Positions 36,257-48,610 of a stretch of 64,000 bases of DNA are shown here, one piece after another; the first letter of the stretch is position 1; every line of letters starts with the position of its first letter. The stretch covers positions 1 through 64,000 of the forward strand of contig JABVXV010000293.1 of assembly GCA_013365325.1 (NCBI GenBank), given 5' to 3'. Both the position numbers and the translations under genes were made by a program. This stretch comes from Dipetalonema caudispina (lineage: Eukaryota; Nematoda; Chromadorea; Rhabditida; Onchocercidae). The notes under the pieces are model-generated. The model was given only the letters and a program-made list of their open reading frames with translations. It searched no databases and was not told where the DNA came from.

Positions 36257-39200
36257 TTGATAACGTCGATAAGTATGAATAAACAAGCAAACCAAAATGT
36301 AGCTAAACAAGTGAATTAATAAATGCTCTCTATCTTCTCAACTAACGATATTAACTTTCTAAAATGTATCGGGTCAAGTTATTTTTTTTTTCACATAATC
36401 AAATTTTTTCAAATATTTTGTTCAACTTTTTAGATGTTTCTAAAGTAATCAATATTCTTTTTAGGTTACAAAAAAGAGACGGATGAAAGAAATAGGAAAT
36501 GAGGACGGAAGAATTCTTTCACGAAATTATGATTTGTTAAATAAATAATTCATAAAAAAATTTCATTTAGTAGAAAAACAGAAGAAGTTCAGCATAATTA
36601 CGTATTTGGTTTTCAGAGAGGCAAAGAGGCGAATACGGAAATATTGAAATTCCATTCGTTCTTGTTAAATACGGAATGAAGTTTGAAGATTGACGAAGGT
36701 GGGTGAGTCACAATAGGTGAGTTGAAATGCACACCTGCTAACAATTCGAAATATAAAGTTTACGATTTTCGCAACAGCAAATAACCTTTTCTATAGTGTC
36801 AATTCTCAGATCTCGACAATCATGTAAAATTCATAAAACTTCATCCAACTGACAAGTAATCCATGGAAGTCATACGGTAGATGAAATTAAAACGTGCTAC
36901 CCACAGATAGAACATTAGAAAGATAGAAAGCACTATTGTGTAAGAGTGGGAAAAATAACGGTAAAAAATTCAGGTGACGTGGAAAGTAAACAGATATGGC
37001 ACGCTTTCACTGATATGTATTTTAGAATTAAAAGAAATTTGTTTGACTTACATTGTTCCAGCATCTGTTTACTTTACGCTTCAAAGAAGTTGCAGAATTG
37101 AACAGTCACTTGTTAAACCTATTGTGCCGCAGAAAAGAAGGTGAAAATTACATGCCATTCTCTTTATAGGAGATAAGCCACTAAAATGTAATTTTTTTTT
37201 GTATCTACTAAAACAGAAAGAATTAGAAATTACCTAATTTCTTGGTAGAATTTACTTAGAATCTTCTAAGATTCACTGATCATTTATTCAAATCTTGATC
37301 GTCCAACGAGCTGAGATATAAAGATTAAAGAAAGCACAAATAAATCAAAGTATACGATGTGTGTAATTTGAAAGGAGAATAATCTATTAAAAAGGAATAG
37401 GAATGAAATATTTCATGAAGCTTCTTATATTTTTACATATATAACTTGCAAGCAAAAAAAAAAAAGGATCATATATTTAAATGTCTGAAAGAGATACAGG
37501 AATGAAAATGAAATTTCACAATAAGTAACATATGAAAAGAAGAAAAAAAACAGCTCAGAAAGTAATCGATACTTAATTGATTAATAAATATTTAGACAAG
37601 TTATTATTTCCTAAATAGTGATTATGATTTAATCAAATTACTTTTTTTTGCAGGTATGATTAATGTGAAGCAAGGAACTGTTATTGAACACTTCACTGTA
37701 ATTTCCAGCTAGTTTTTTTTTTCTAGAATTCACAAATTATTTTGTAGTTGATAGCAGGTAGATTTTAAAATAATAATGTTTTTGGTGATTTACTAATTAG
37801 TTTATTGGTAATCCTTTGCATAATTCGTAAAGATATTCCGACTTCTTATTCTAAAAGTAATGCTTATAATGAAATACTTATAATGTACTTATAATTCATT
37901 AATGCAGTCCCAGAAAAAAAAGGCAATGTCAGGAAAGAAAAACAGGACAAGAAGTATTTGTCGTAGATAACCGTATTAATCGAAATAAACACTGGCGGTG
38001 ATTGCATATTTGATTAATCGGTTTTGAAAATATCATAGCTGATCGGTTATTTAATACAGATGTCTTTCAAAAATATATACTATTTGTAACAAAAATGCCG
38101 AAAAGCCATGTAGTTTGAATTGTTAAGCAACATTTTAAATTCACTATGCTATAGTAGGTATTTTTAATTACAAAGAATAATGTGGCATCAGGAAAGAAAG
38201 TCAGTAATCATTTGCAGAAATCATACTTCTAATGATAATTTAATTATGCACAGATTGCTGCAAAATAAACTTCTAAAAAGGTCATGTAAACATTTTGCTT
38301 GAGGATTCACTCGGCCGTAAAAATCTAATAGTTCAGTAATTATCCCACGTCGAATGTATCGTCTTATTCTTTGATTCTTTCGAAAATATGTCTCATCACT
38401 TCGATACTATTTGATAATAGTAAGACAAGAGAAATGTCCTGGTATAATTGAAGAAATTCCGCTCAATATGTTCAAGATATTGGTTAAAATAATAATTAGT
38501 AATTAATATTTTACCACAAAACAGTGAAAAATAGTGTTCCATAACTATTAATGTGGAAGCGATTAAATTTTCACCATTTAAATAAGCGCAATTTAAGGTA
38601 TTAAAATATTTACTTTTAGTATAAAGAGCAAAAATTCATCGCAAGCACTTTAGATAAAAAGATTAGGTTAACCATTAGTGATTGAGGGATACACTTTTTT
38701 TCAATGAATCATAAGATTTTAAGAAAACGAAAGGAAATGACAGGTGAACAAAATGAATCATTATGAATAAATAATAACGATAGAGGTATCAATTAAATCG
38801 AATCTTCAATATTTTTTTTATTTTTTTTTTCATTTCTAAGTTCGTTTAATGTTATATCCTATTTTAATATTCTAATTAAAATAAGTATTTGCTTGTAGGC
38901 TATCAACAGTGTCATCATCTGTCAATTAATTTGATTTTTACTGAATCGTTTTTTTTTTTTTCTCCGACATTTACTCTATATCGCTTTTTAATAACTTGTT
39001 AAATAAAATGAATTTTATGGAGTCTAAAAAGAATGCTGCTAAGTACATTTCCAGTGCTGACATATTAATAATTTATGGTACTGATCAACAAGCCATTGCC
39101 ATTCTTCAAAAATAATAGAAAAAATAAAATGAAAAGAGTTGTAAAAATAAATCGTTAGACACTAATCCTACATCAATAGTAATTAAATGCTCTTTTTCAT

Positions 39201-40445
39201 TTATATGAATACATATTTTCAGAATGAATTTTTTTTAATTTCGGAAAGTTGATAATCAGACATGCAGTTATCTGTTTCAGAATATATATGTATATATTGC
39301 TTCCATTAATTAACGCATAGATATTGAAGGTATAGTTGATATTCCTGGAATACTTTACTTTAATTCCGTTTTTCAATTAATCAAGTGACTATCGATTCTT
39401 TTAAATCTTTTGTAATAATCATTTCTTTACTTCATACGGAATATTCTAGATCAGGAAAGGATGTAGTGCAATGGGTAAAGTTGTAAATCATCCAATTCTT
39501 GGCAACTTTTTCACTGATTTTTTTTTTAGATAGCAATCTCAAGTTATCACAAAATCGACAGAGCCTTTAATAACAGCTGTAATTGATTAAATTTTTATCT
39601 TAAATGTTATTTTTCTGCTTGAAAGCCTTAAAGGTACGCTTATTTCCATTAAGAATATCTTCTAAAGATTGAAAAGCTCTTCAAAGGCAAATTCGAGGGA
39701 ATTCAAACAAGTGAGGAATTTGAATCGAATAATATTCATACGTTGAAAAATAGAAAACTGCATTAATCTATGGGTAAGAAGAGAAAATGTAGTTGATACA
39801 CTACTTATAATCAATTCTCGATGGTTGAATATTGCTATATATAAAAAAAAAAACATATCCTTTTCCATCTAATAATTGTTTCTCAGCGCTTATAAAATAA
39901 TAACATTATTTTTTTTGTTTGCTGTATATTTGTTGATCATTTTAAATTGAGAGGAAATTTTCCGAATGATTGAGATTGAGAGGAAATTCTTAGTTCAAAT
40001 GGGAAGAACTGAGAAATAATGAATGAAATTAGAAAGATCACCAAAATTTCTCGTATTCAAATATTTGCAACCGGGAATAAACGTATATAAATACCAACTG
40101 TTGGAATAAGGGAAACGATCGCGGGATTAAATTTTCATCTTAGGCAAGACAAAATTTACTACGCAGGTACGGTCATAGTTGCAACACGCGACGTTGTTCA
40201 ACACAAAGTGCAGAAGGTGAAGTGGCTGTTGGGCAAGGTGGGTATTAGCGTGACCTTTTAGTAGTTTAAACAGCGAGAGGATTGAAATATCTCCTTCTGA
40301 TATATCAATGAAGGCATTTGAAGCAGTCACAATCATTTTCGATAATTCTGGAAATCTGGACATGAAAGGTGGTGAATTTAATGCGGAATTTTTAGTTTCT
40401 TCATTTCTTATATTGTGTTTTAAGAAACAATGGATAATTGCTGAA
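36257..40445. other. Head-to-head intergenic region, gene-poor
   Basis: About 4.2 kb between the Ras-like gene (-) and MVB12 (+), so it should hold both promoters. It is AT-rich with several homopolymer T or A runs. I see no exon with coding character except near 40127-40510, where both strands are open; that is treated as 5' sequence of MVB12. Confidence 0.5.
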
Positions 40446-43400
40446 ATGAGCGAAGTGTTGATGACGCGTTCCTCAGATATGGGTGATGAAAATAATGCTA
40501 ATCCGATCACTTCTGTGATTATCGTCGCTGATAAAAATCGATGTCCGCGTGGATTCGCTCCGGTATTCTGTTACACCCTTTTGAAGTTCACCTTCCCTAA
40601 CTTATACATATCTTTAAAACGGAAGCGTGAAGTATTTATGTGTTTCTACGCTAAGTTACCATTAATAGGCTTATTACTGAAATAGTCTAACCCTTATCAT
40701 TACTATCGTTAGTCTTTCGTTACGATCCTTAACATTACCGTATTTAAGTTGCAATTTTTAAAATTTAGTTCGAACCAATCAAACAAAACTGTCGTACTTT
40801 AGAATCAAATAGTGTTTTATGTTTCATTACATCTAAAAATGAATAAACGGGAAATTATGTATTTTAGAACTAGAAAGTCTTTCTGGTTCATTCTGTTTGG
40901 TTCAGCTTTGTTGGATGGAACTAACTTACGCACATTGAACTACGCTTAAATAGTTTTGATATTCATTATACAATAGCGTTTTACCTGTGCATTTTTGTTT
41001 TGCAGCTTTTTTGTGCATTCGGTTTATGTTATTTTTGCTCATTTTGGTTTTAGATTACAAAAACTTTCGACGAGCAGAATGATGCTGATTTGTGGAGGGA
41101 AAGTTCATTTACTTTTTTTAGTCGACCAGTCCGGTATTTGGCAATCAGTAGAGATACTCCTCAAAACACAGTATGTTTTAAGAGTTGGGAATTCCAAGGC
41201 AGCGTAAGTTATGATGTAGTTAAAATCATTCATTAAAAAAATTGGTATTCGACTCCGACATATGATGAAAATTTCTTGATTTGGATAGTTTGTTGTTTCA
41301 CAGGCAAGAATTCTTGTAAAGGTTTGTTCTTTATGGAAGACTGGTGGTAATATTATATGAAATTAGTAGTCAGTAGGTAGAAGTACAGCAATTATAGTAA
41401 TTAATAGTAGGAATATGGCAACAGAGTAATCGGAGAACTATCAGAGCGAAGATTCGATCAATCAGTACTCGCGTAGAAGCAGTAGTTGTAAATGGAGCAA
41501 AAAAAGCCAATTAATGAGAAAAGACAATTATGTTGGTGATTTACAAATCGACTCTTCGACAGTTCTACGCTTTATTCTATTGTCATATTCCTATCTATTA
41601 ATTACTATTGTGATATAATCTTATTGGATACAAAGACAGCTGATGTTGATGAAAGAATTATTTTAGATTTTACAACAATTCAGCCATTGAATATAAATTT
41701 AGTTTTAGAATGGAAAATTAGGAGAATTTACATAAGAATTGGATAACGACAAACAAAGTTCTAGAATACAAGTATTTTAATTATTTAGACATAAAAGTTA
41801 TTTTATAATTTCGGTTTTCCAACATTCTTACATTCTCTTTTTCAGGTTGGTATACATGTAGTCACTGACTTATGTGTTGTAAAAGACTCTGATCCAATTC
41901 CCATGGGTTTTATCGCTATAGATTATACAGCGGACTCAAGTAAGTGATTAATACCAGGAGCGCGGCATTTAGTTTTGTTCACCTTTTTATTGCTATTCTT
42001 AGAGTGTTGATTTCTTTTACTTTTAAATAGGTAGTTCGTCAAAACTCTGTTTTTTTTTTTTTGGATTTTTGCATTGAACTAGGAGAGTTTTCCATTACTT
42101 TTTAAGCAGTGTGTAACAACAAAGGTTGCTTCTTCCAGAAGTGCTGTTGGCAGTGAATGATATACATTTTACCTTATATTCTAAAAAATGTTACATCAGA
42201 TATCGTTTTTGCTCCTTCGCTTTTCATTCATGAAGCTTCCAGAGGAAAAAGCTTTACGCAAAAAATATCTTTGTGTGCGCACAGTAGCTCGAGATGCTGT
42301 TGTTGATGCCGTTGGAGAAATTGTTTTGTTAAGTAAGATGAGAAAGCCACCCAAGAATTATTCATCTGCTGGGTTTGTACAATCTGTGATTATTTGAGGC
42401 TTGCTTGAAGACTTTCAAGTGGCCTCAGTTTGAAAGTCTTCAAACATCAGTTATAAACTAGATGCGGCGTTACATTTTAATCAGGAAATTTTAACCAGCG
42501 AATAATTTGTGAGTAGCCACTCAGTTCAAAGAGTGAACATAGTATGAAGAACATGATCAAGAAAATAGAAATTATTCATTAATGAACTGTGGCAATCAAT
42601 ACAATTTCTTTCTAAAGGTAACTCCAAATAATACTTTCAAAATCAGAGAAGTAGTAAGGACAATGCATCATGTAAAGGTCTAGATTTTTTTATTTAGATT
42701 TTTCAATTTCAGTGAAATTGATGGTATTTTGGTATGCTTCAAACATATTGTAATCCCATCATCATTTGGTGTTACAATACCTCGTAGCAGATCGTAAGTT
42801 GTTACCAATTTGATATTTTTTTCAAACATCTATTAGCAAGTTCAAAACTTTAAGTGTTCGATTTTTTCAGAATACCTCTCTTAAAAGATCTATGAAGCTT
42901 CAGCTGCAGCCGTTATATATGTTTTAGCAGTGTTTTCTTCACTTCTACTTTTCTTTTCTCCCACTTAGTAATTTCCAACTGTTCTAATTCAGAACAAGTC
43001 TTTTTATTAAGTTTCAAGTCAAAGCATCATTTCGAAACATGCTACTTGCAGCACAACTTCTGTATTATATCCATCAGTCGGGACTAATGAGTTCCGACAT
43101 TCCAATCCTACGCTGGACAAAACAAAGATGACTACCATTACAACAAATGCTTTGACTATAAAAGCGGGTGTGAAACGAGGTGTGGAAGATGTTCCCTTCA
43201 GATTGAATCCTTATGTGGAAAGCACCTTAGCTAAAAATAAGGTAAGATATTTGTGGATGTAATGGGAAATATCCAAGTTTTTGCTAAAAAGAATTCTTTG
43301 AATATTCCTTTGTGTCCTTTTCGTTTTCCTTGAGTTTCCTAGTCACTTTTGGATTGGTTTTTATCGTTTTATAATGATTATGTTTCCCTACAGTTTCATC

Positions 43401-43735
43401 CTGATTGAGATACAGTGGCGCACCTTAGTTAAGTCCAAATAGTACTCTTCTGACATCTATTCTGATGTGCTTTAACTTTATCCAGTTCCTGCATTTCCCA
43501 TGTAAAATATGGTTTTAAAAGATATGGTAGAAGACTGTGTACAGTTGTGACAATTTGCTCCTTAAATTCGTGAGTTTCAAAGCCACTTGTAAATGTGATC
43601 TCAAGTCGTGAGCGTTAAAGAAAATTATTTTAGTTGGAGATGTTGCCGGAATTAAAGAAGTGCGATTCTGAACAATTGGATCGAGACTACTGTTATTACT
43701 TTACCCTAGAACGAGCAATGCTTTCTAATTCCTGA
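40446..43735 (+). CDS. mvb-12: MVB12, ESCRT-I subunit
   Basis: Subunit of ESCRT-I, which sorts ubiquitinated membrane cargo into multivesicular endosomes. Exons 40446-40562, 41054-41203, 41846-41939, 42243-42372, 42713-42793, 43019-43241 and 43634-43735 give 298 aa, all phases closing. The MABP domain covers about residues 15-185: NPITSVIIVADKNRCPRGF, then DADLWRES and RPVRYLAISRDTP; a second unit HVVTDLCVVKDSDPIPMGF; then KKYLCVRT, EIVLLSKMRKPP and GEIDGILVCFKHI. The linker is Ser/Thr-rich. The C-terminus is a UMA domain: GVEDVPFRLNPYV, then LPELKKCDSEQLDRDYCYYF and TLERAMLS. Length matches human MVB12A/B. The start is uncertain: MSEVLMTRSS (40446) was chosen, a later MGDENNANPI at 40480 is possible, and the same frame is open upstream to 40308. 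Confidence 0.93.
42405..42443. repeat. Perfect 14-bp inverted repeat beside a splice donor
   Basis: Arms TTGAAGACTTTCAA (42405-42418) and TTGAAAGTCTTCAA (42430-42443) are exact reverse complements with an 11-nt loop. It starts about 32 bases inside the intron that follows the fourth exon of mvb-12. In the transcript it would form a stable hairpin close to the 5' splice site at 42373. Confidence 0.8.
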
Positions 43736-45745
43736 TTCTTGATAGTATAATTTCTATACGCTATTGCTAATTTCATTGTTAAGATATTTGCACGTCTCAT
43801 CATTGAAATTATAGAAGCAGAAACTAGTTGATAAACGTCAGTGCAAATGCAGCTTAATTTCTGCACTATATTCTAATAGCGAAATTCAAGGCCTTCTTGA
43901 CTCATTGTTTCTTATAATTAGTTTTCTTCTTCAGTTTGATTGTCAAATTTCGAAATCATTCGTGAAATCCAAGAGTCACTGGTCTTATCCGGAATTTGCC
44001 CGAAATCAAGATTTTCCTGACCTGTTTTGCTTTAATGTCGTGCTTTACGAGCTATCTGCTGGTATTTTATTTGATTTTCTACTCGAGGCACTTTCATTTC
44101 AAGTGAATTTCAGCTTGATAAATTGCCAAAAATAAATGGTGATATGGTTCATTTCAAATATAATGCTAGTTAACTTTCCTAAACAGGCATTTTCGTTGAA
44201 TGTGATTGTACAAAGCTAATATTTGAACATAGATTAAATTCTGATAAAATTTTGACACTCTTATTACTGTGTTCGAGATTTCTACTTATTGTCGATTGAT
44301 TTATGTAAACTTCACTGTCGATCCACTTCTTAACGCTTCAGAGAGCGTAGAAGTTTTTAACTCAATAAAGGAAGGCAGCTGACATAAATGAGATGTTGAA
44401 AAGTAATAGGGAGAATCGAGCATTGGACTGGTTGTCTTACTTTAGTTAATTGTATAGTATCAAACGTCAGTAGTAATTATGTTTTATGTTTATGCTTTGG
44501 GGATTATTGTTTCTGTGTGTGACCTATTTCGTTATGTTTATTAAAAAAACAATAACCGATACGCTCCTCCTGTATAACGAAATTGTTAGCCGGTAAATAG
44601 AGACAGTATGCCTGATTGTCTAACCAGAGAGGGGATTTTATGATTTTCTTTCGAAGATGCTATATTTTCCCTTTTTCCAGAATTTCTGGCTTTTACTTGA
44701 CTTTCTGACTAACTTCTCTCTGTAGGCTAGTTGTGCACAAGAATTAAGAGAGAATTTAGATTTCAAAACTATCCTATCGATTTGGTTCCTCTTTTTTTCC
44801 GCTTTTTATCTCTTTCTTCTTTTTTTTGATAGAGATGAAGGAAATCAATGAAAGGAAGAAAAACAGGAGTTTAAAGTCTTGGCAGAAAAAGGTAATTGGT
44901 GTTAATGGTGAGAAGCACTTCCAAACTGTGACTAGCAAATACGTTTGCAGGACATTTCTGTCTTGAACGGTATATTCCGGAGGAAGAGAAAATAGTTGTT
45001 CAAATAATATGAAATTTAACAAATAATTTTCTTATCGATTTGTTATCAAAAGATTTCCTGTTTGTAGAGTCTACTTGCATAAATTTAAAGTCATATTCTG
45101 GTTCAGTTCTGACCAGAATTTTAGGCAGAACTCCCATTTTGCTCGATCTTGCAACTTCTAAGAGGAAGGCTTGACGCTTCGTTCTCCATCCATACCCATG
45201 GCTTTGAGCCATATTGATCAGGAACTCAGTTCAGAAAAATGAAGGTCAAGGTACTGCAATTCTCGAAAATTGGTATGAAGTCCGAGATGTTTTCTGACTT
45301 AAGTAAATCTTGTCAGGATTCATTTTAAAGTAGGATGTACAAATTTACAGTTCTAAACAGCAGAAGGAAATAGGATAAAAATATGAAATTCTGTTAATAC
45401 AATTCTTGATCTAATAGCAGCCCTCGATGGATACTCTCAAATTTGAGGCATGAAGTAGTAACAACATATAACAGGAAATGGTTTAATGTCACGAAAATTT
45501 TGGTTGTGAAATTCCCTGATATTTAGTACAGAACTATTGTTTTTTGTAAATTTGACGATGTCGACATCATTTGTTGCTCCAATTTGTGAATGTAAGCATG
45601 AACTTAATTCTATTCAAAGATTATTTTAGACAAATAGATTTATTTAGGCCATTCTTACGTAAATTTTGATTTACAATTTTGCTCATAAACATGAAACAGT
45701 AGAATGCTTTGCAGAATGTACACCGAAGTTTTCGAGTATCAATCA
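43736..45745. other. Convergent intergenic region
   Basis: This is the 3' flank shared by mvb-12 (+) and the SH2 gene (-). A 70-codon minus-strand frame at 45000-45212 starting MAQSHGYGWRTKRQ has somewhat coding-like composition. It has no acceptor of suitable phase and no family resemblance, so it is not called. Confidence 0.45.
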
Positions 45746-48610
45746 TCAATGAGACACTGATGATGCATGTTGATGTAACTTACTGCTATGTTGCATTCCA
45801 TTAACTGGAAATATATCTGCTACACATTCGCCATTCACTTCATATAAGTGTACATAAATGTTGTAGTAGCTAACCAATGCATCCAGAGTGAAAAACCATG
45901 GTGCCGTTGGATCGCCATATTCTACCTGGACAGTTTTGAATTGTGTCTTGAGGTTTTACAATTAGAAAAATAAAATTGATGAGTAAAGGAATTAAACTTT
46001 TTCAGAAATTGGAAAATTAACTCAATCAAAATTACAATCTTTATTTTTCGATTATTCCGAACTTTTTTCAAAATTATCATGTTAAATAATATTTTTCTCT
46101 TCATAAGTAACTAACTTGAAGATTATTAACCACTGTAAGTCTGGATCTTGTCTTTGAGTAATCCACATGTTGTTTACGTTGTCTGATTGGATAATGACTA
46201 AAAAACCCTTCAATAATCTGAACTAAGTATAGTTTGAAATTTCGGCACTTATAAGCTAATTCTCAATAATTTCCGCAATAAATAATTAGCATAAAATTTT
46301 CACATCCTTTTGGATGTCCATCGTTGATTCATTTGTCATATCTGATAACCACTACTCCAATTAATTAATATCCGTTTAGCAAAGACATTTTAGTAACTCA
46401 TAAAAAAAACACGATGAAATGCACTATGAAGCTTGCTATGAATCCGTTCATTGGTTATGCTCAATGTATAAATATACTTTAGTATGAATTTTTATTAAAA
46501 TCAAAATCTTCTAAGGTTTCATTATTCTTTCGAAGACTTATGCCTGTTGTCATTAATAGATTGATTAAATGCAGATAAATTTCTAAAATCTTTCAATAAT
46601 AGCTTTAATTTGCCTATATATGAAAATAATATAAAGCATACTATGCATGACCTGAACCACTTCGATAAATAATATAAAGATCAAGTGATGGTAACACGTT
46701 GTTTAATGATTCGATTTTCGGCATCTAAAAAAAATTAGACATAAATGAATTAGTCTGTTTAGTTAGGCTAATTTGAATTCTTTATAATATAATGAAGAAT
46801 TCACATACCAAATGATAGAGTTTGAATGAAGTCGGCTTGACAACATATCCCTCAGCTTGTTTTGCGGTCATTACTCCAATGTAAGCTTCCACTGATGGTG
46901 GCATTTCTGCGGAACAGTGTTTACGCGCTGTCCACAGTACCTGTTCTTTGGACATTGGTGGCGGTGCCAGAGTGGTCCTAAAATATCACTTACAGCTTTC
47001 ATGATATAGAAGTACAGCACATTTGTGATACGAAGTGAGATGAGGCATCAGTTCAACAATGACGAATAAGTGTAGCAAAGTTACTTTCGCAAAAGTAGCA
47101 ACATATGATAATCATAATCATAGAGTTAAATGAAAAGGTTCATATGATAATCATAGAGTTAAATGAAAAGGTTCATATGTTAAAAATTTACGGGCGCATC
47201 ATTTCATATTGGTCGTATCTTTCTTTTGAAGTGATCCGCTTCTTCACTTGATCAATGGATGATCTATCAACGGATGGTCCAGTATGCTGTAATGCTTTAT
47301 GCTTTATGATTTCTGATAAAATTCTACAGAAGTATTTGTTGTTTAGAAGTGATATCCTTCACTGAAATCAGTTTAATTTTTCCATGAAAATTAACAGTTC
47401 ATTTTGAAAAAAAACAAGAGCAAAAAGCGTTATTTGTGCGTTCTCTTCGGCGGTTAAAGTTCAAAAACTGGCATTATATGAAAACTCGAGAAATTAAAAA
47501 TTTGAAGAAATTAAAGATTTAAATATTTTGAAGGTTTCTTCGAGAATTTGAAAAGTTGGAAGGAGTAGAATGAACAACAACAACGACAACATACTCTTTC
47601 TTTACTGGCAATACGCAGCAGTCCCATGTCTTCAATTTCAGATACATGTGTAATAGGTTCAGAACTGAGGGATGAGGTCGATAAGTGAGGCGCACGGAGA
47701 TTCCACGTACGTATCGGGACATCCAGCGCTGTAATCGGTGAAATTTTTCAAAAAATAAATAGATGAAAACGATAAACTTATTCACGTTTCAGATTTTTCT
47801 AATATCTTTTGAAATTTTTTTCGGAGAAGCCCTAACGTCCCTATGCTAGAAATGGATATGTGATGCCAAAATCACGAAATTGTGACATTACCTATGTTTA
47901 AACGAGAAATGTGATCTAACTACGTCTATGTTTCATCACAAATTTAATCTCTCTGATGGATTCGCCAATACACCCTAAGACAACTTTAGTAAATTTAAAT
48001 TCTCATAATACTAGTGATGCATACAAGATTAATTATCAAAGATATTTAAATTTTGCCAATAAAAAATCGATTTATGATAAATTGCGGATACCTTCACGTT
48101 CAACCTTTCTGTGCAACTTGCACGAGATATCATCACGGACACGTGGTTCAGGCTTCTCAAACAAGCTATGCCAGCCAGATGAAGAGTCACGGTAGGCTTT
48201 TTGCTGTCTTTCCTAAACTCTCCCTCCACATCATCTCTCGACAAAAACTAATATAAATACCAAGAAAGAAAAGTACAGAGCAGAAGTTTCAGATTCAAAT
48301 TTTGAAAAAAGAAAAGAGAAGAAATATAGAGGTGGTATAAATGTTCGCCTGTGTAGCATCCAAATATAATACAAGAGGTCATCAATCACTTGTCAATTAT
48401 CGTAATATCACTTATTACGTACATCTCCTCTTCTCATAGACAATTAATTTTGGGGTTAACAAAAAATAACACCCGCGATAGCTTGGAGGCAATGGCACAT
48501 GGTCGGCCATGTACACAGCATTCCACTTGTCTCAATTCTTTCCGTGAATCACCAAGTTCTGATGTCGATTGCATCGATGAGAGCTGCTGATCGTCCAAGC
48601 AGCTAATCAT
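45746..48610 (-). CDS. Divergent SH2-domain protein, 338 aa
   Basis: Exons 48610-48473, 48212-48092, 47728-47606, 47312-47192, 46977-46809, 46724-46642, 46197-46116 and 45925-45746 close in phase to 1017 nt. Residues 1-190 are polar and probably disordered (MISCLDDQQLSSMQST). About residues 198-306 read as an SH2 domain: AYIGVMTAKQAEGYV (helix A region), SFKLYHL where FLVR is expected, DLYIIYRS and HYPIRQ (central strands), then WFFTLDALVSYYNIY, the usual F-x-S/T-L-x-x-LV-x-Y signature. The FLVR arginine is not seen, so phosphotyrosine binding is doubtful. The ATG follows a CTTACAG acceptor by three bases, a likely spliced-leader site. A strong GTAAGT donor at 45783 inside the last exon could give a different C-terminus. 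SH2 assignment is by pattern; no catalytic domain is present. Confidence 0.75.
47118..47183. repeat. 33-bp direct duplication in intron
   Basis: Two adjacent copies, about 47118-47150 and 47151-47183, of a unit starting TCATAGAGTTAAATGAAAAG and ending in a CATATG-containing stretch; they differ only at the very end. The pair lies a few bases beyond the donor of the fourth exon of the SH2 gene. Confidence 0.85.

Noticed and set aside
40127..40510. 127-codon minus-strand open frame opposite the start of mvb-12
   Set aside because: The plus strand here encodes the conserved MABP start (PITSVIIVADKNRCP). The opposing frame has no family resemblance and is best read as a shadow plus 5' flank.
45000..45212. 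70-codon minus-strand frame MAQSHGYGWRTKRQ
   Set aside because: No acceptor of suitable phase links it to the SH2 gene, and there is no recognised domain or partner exon.
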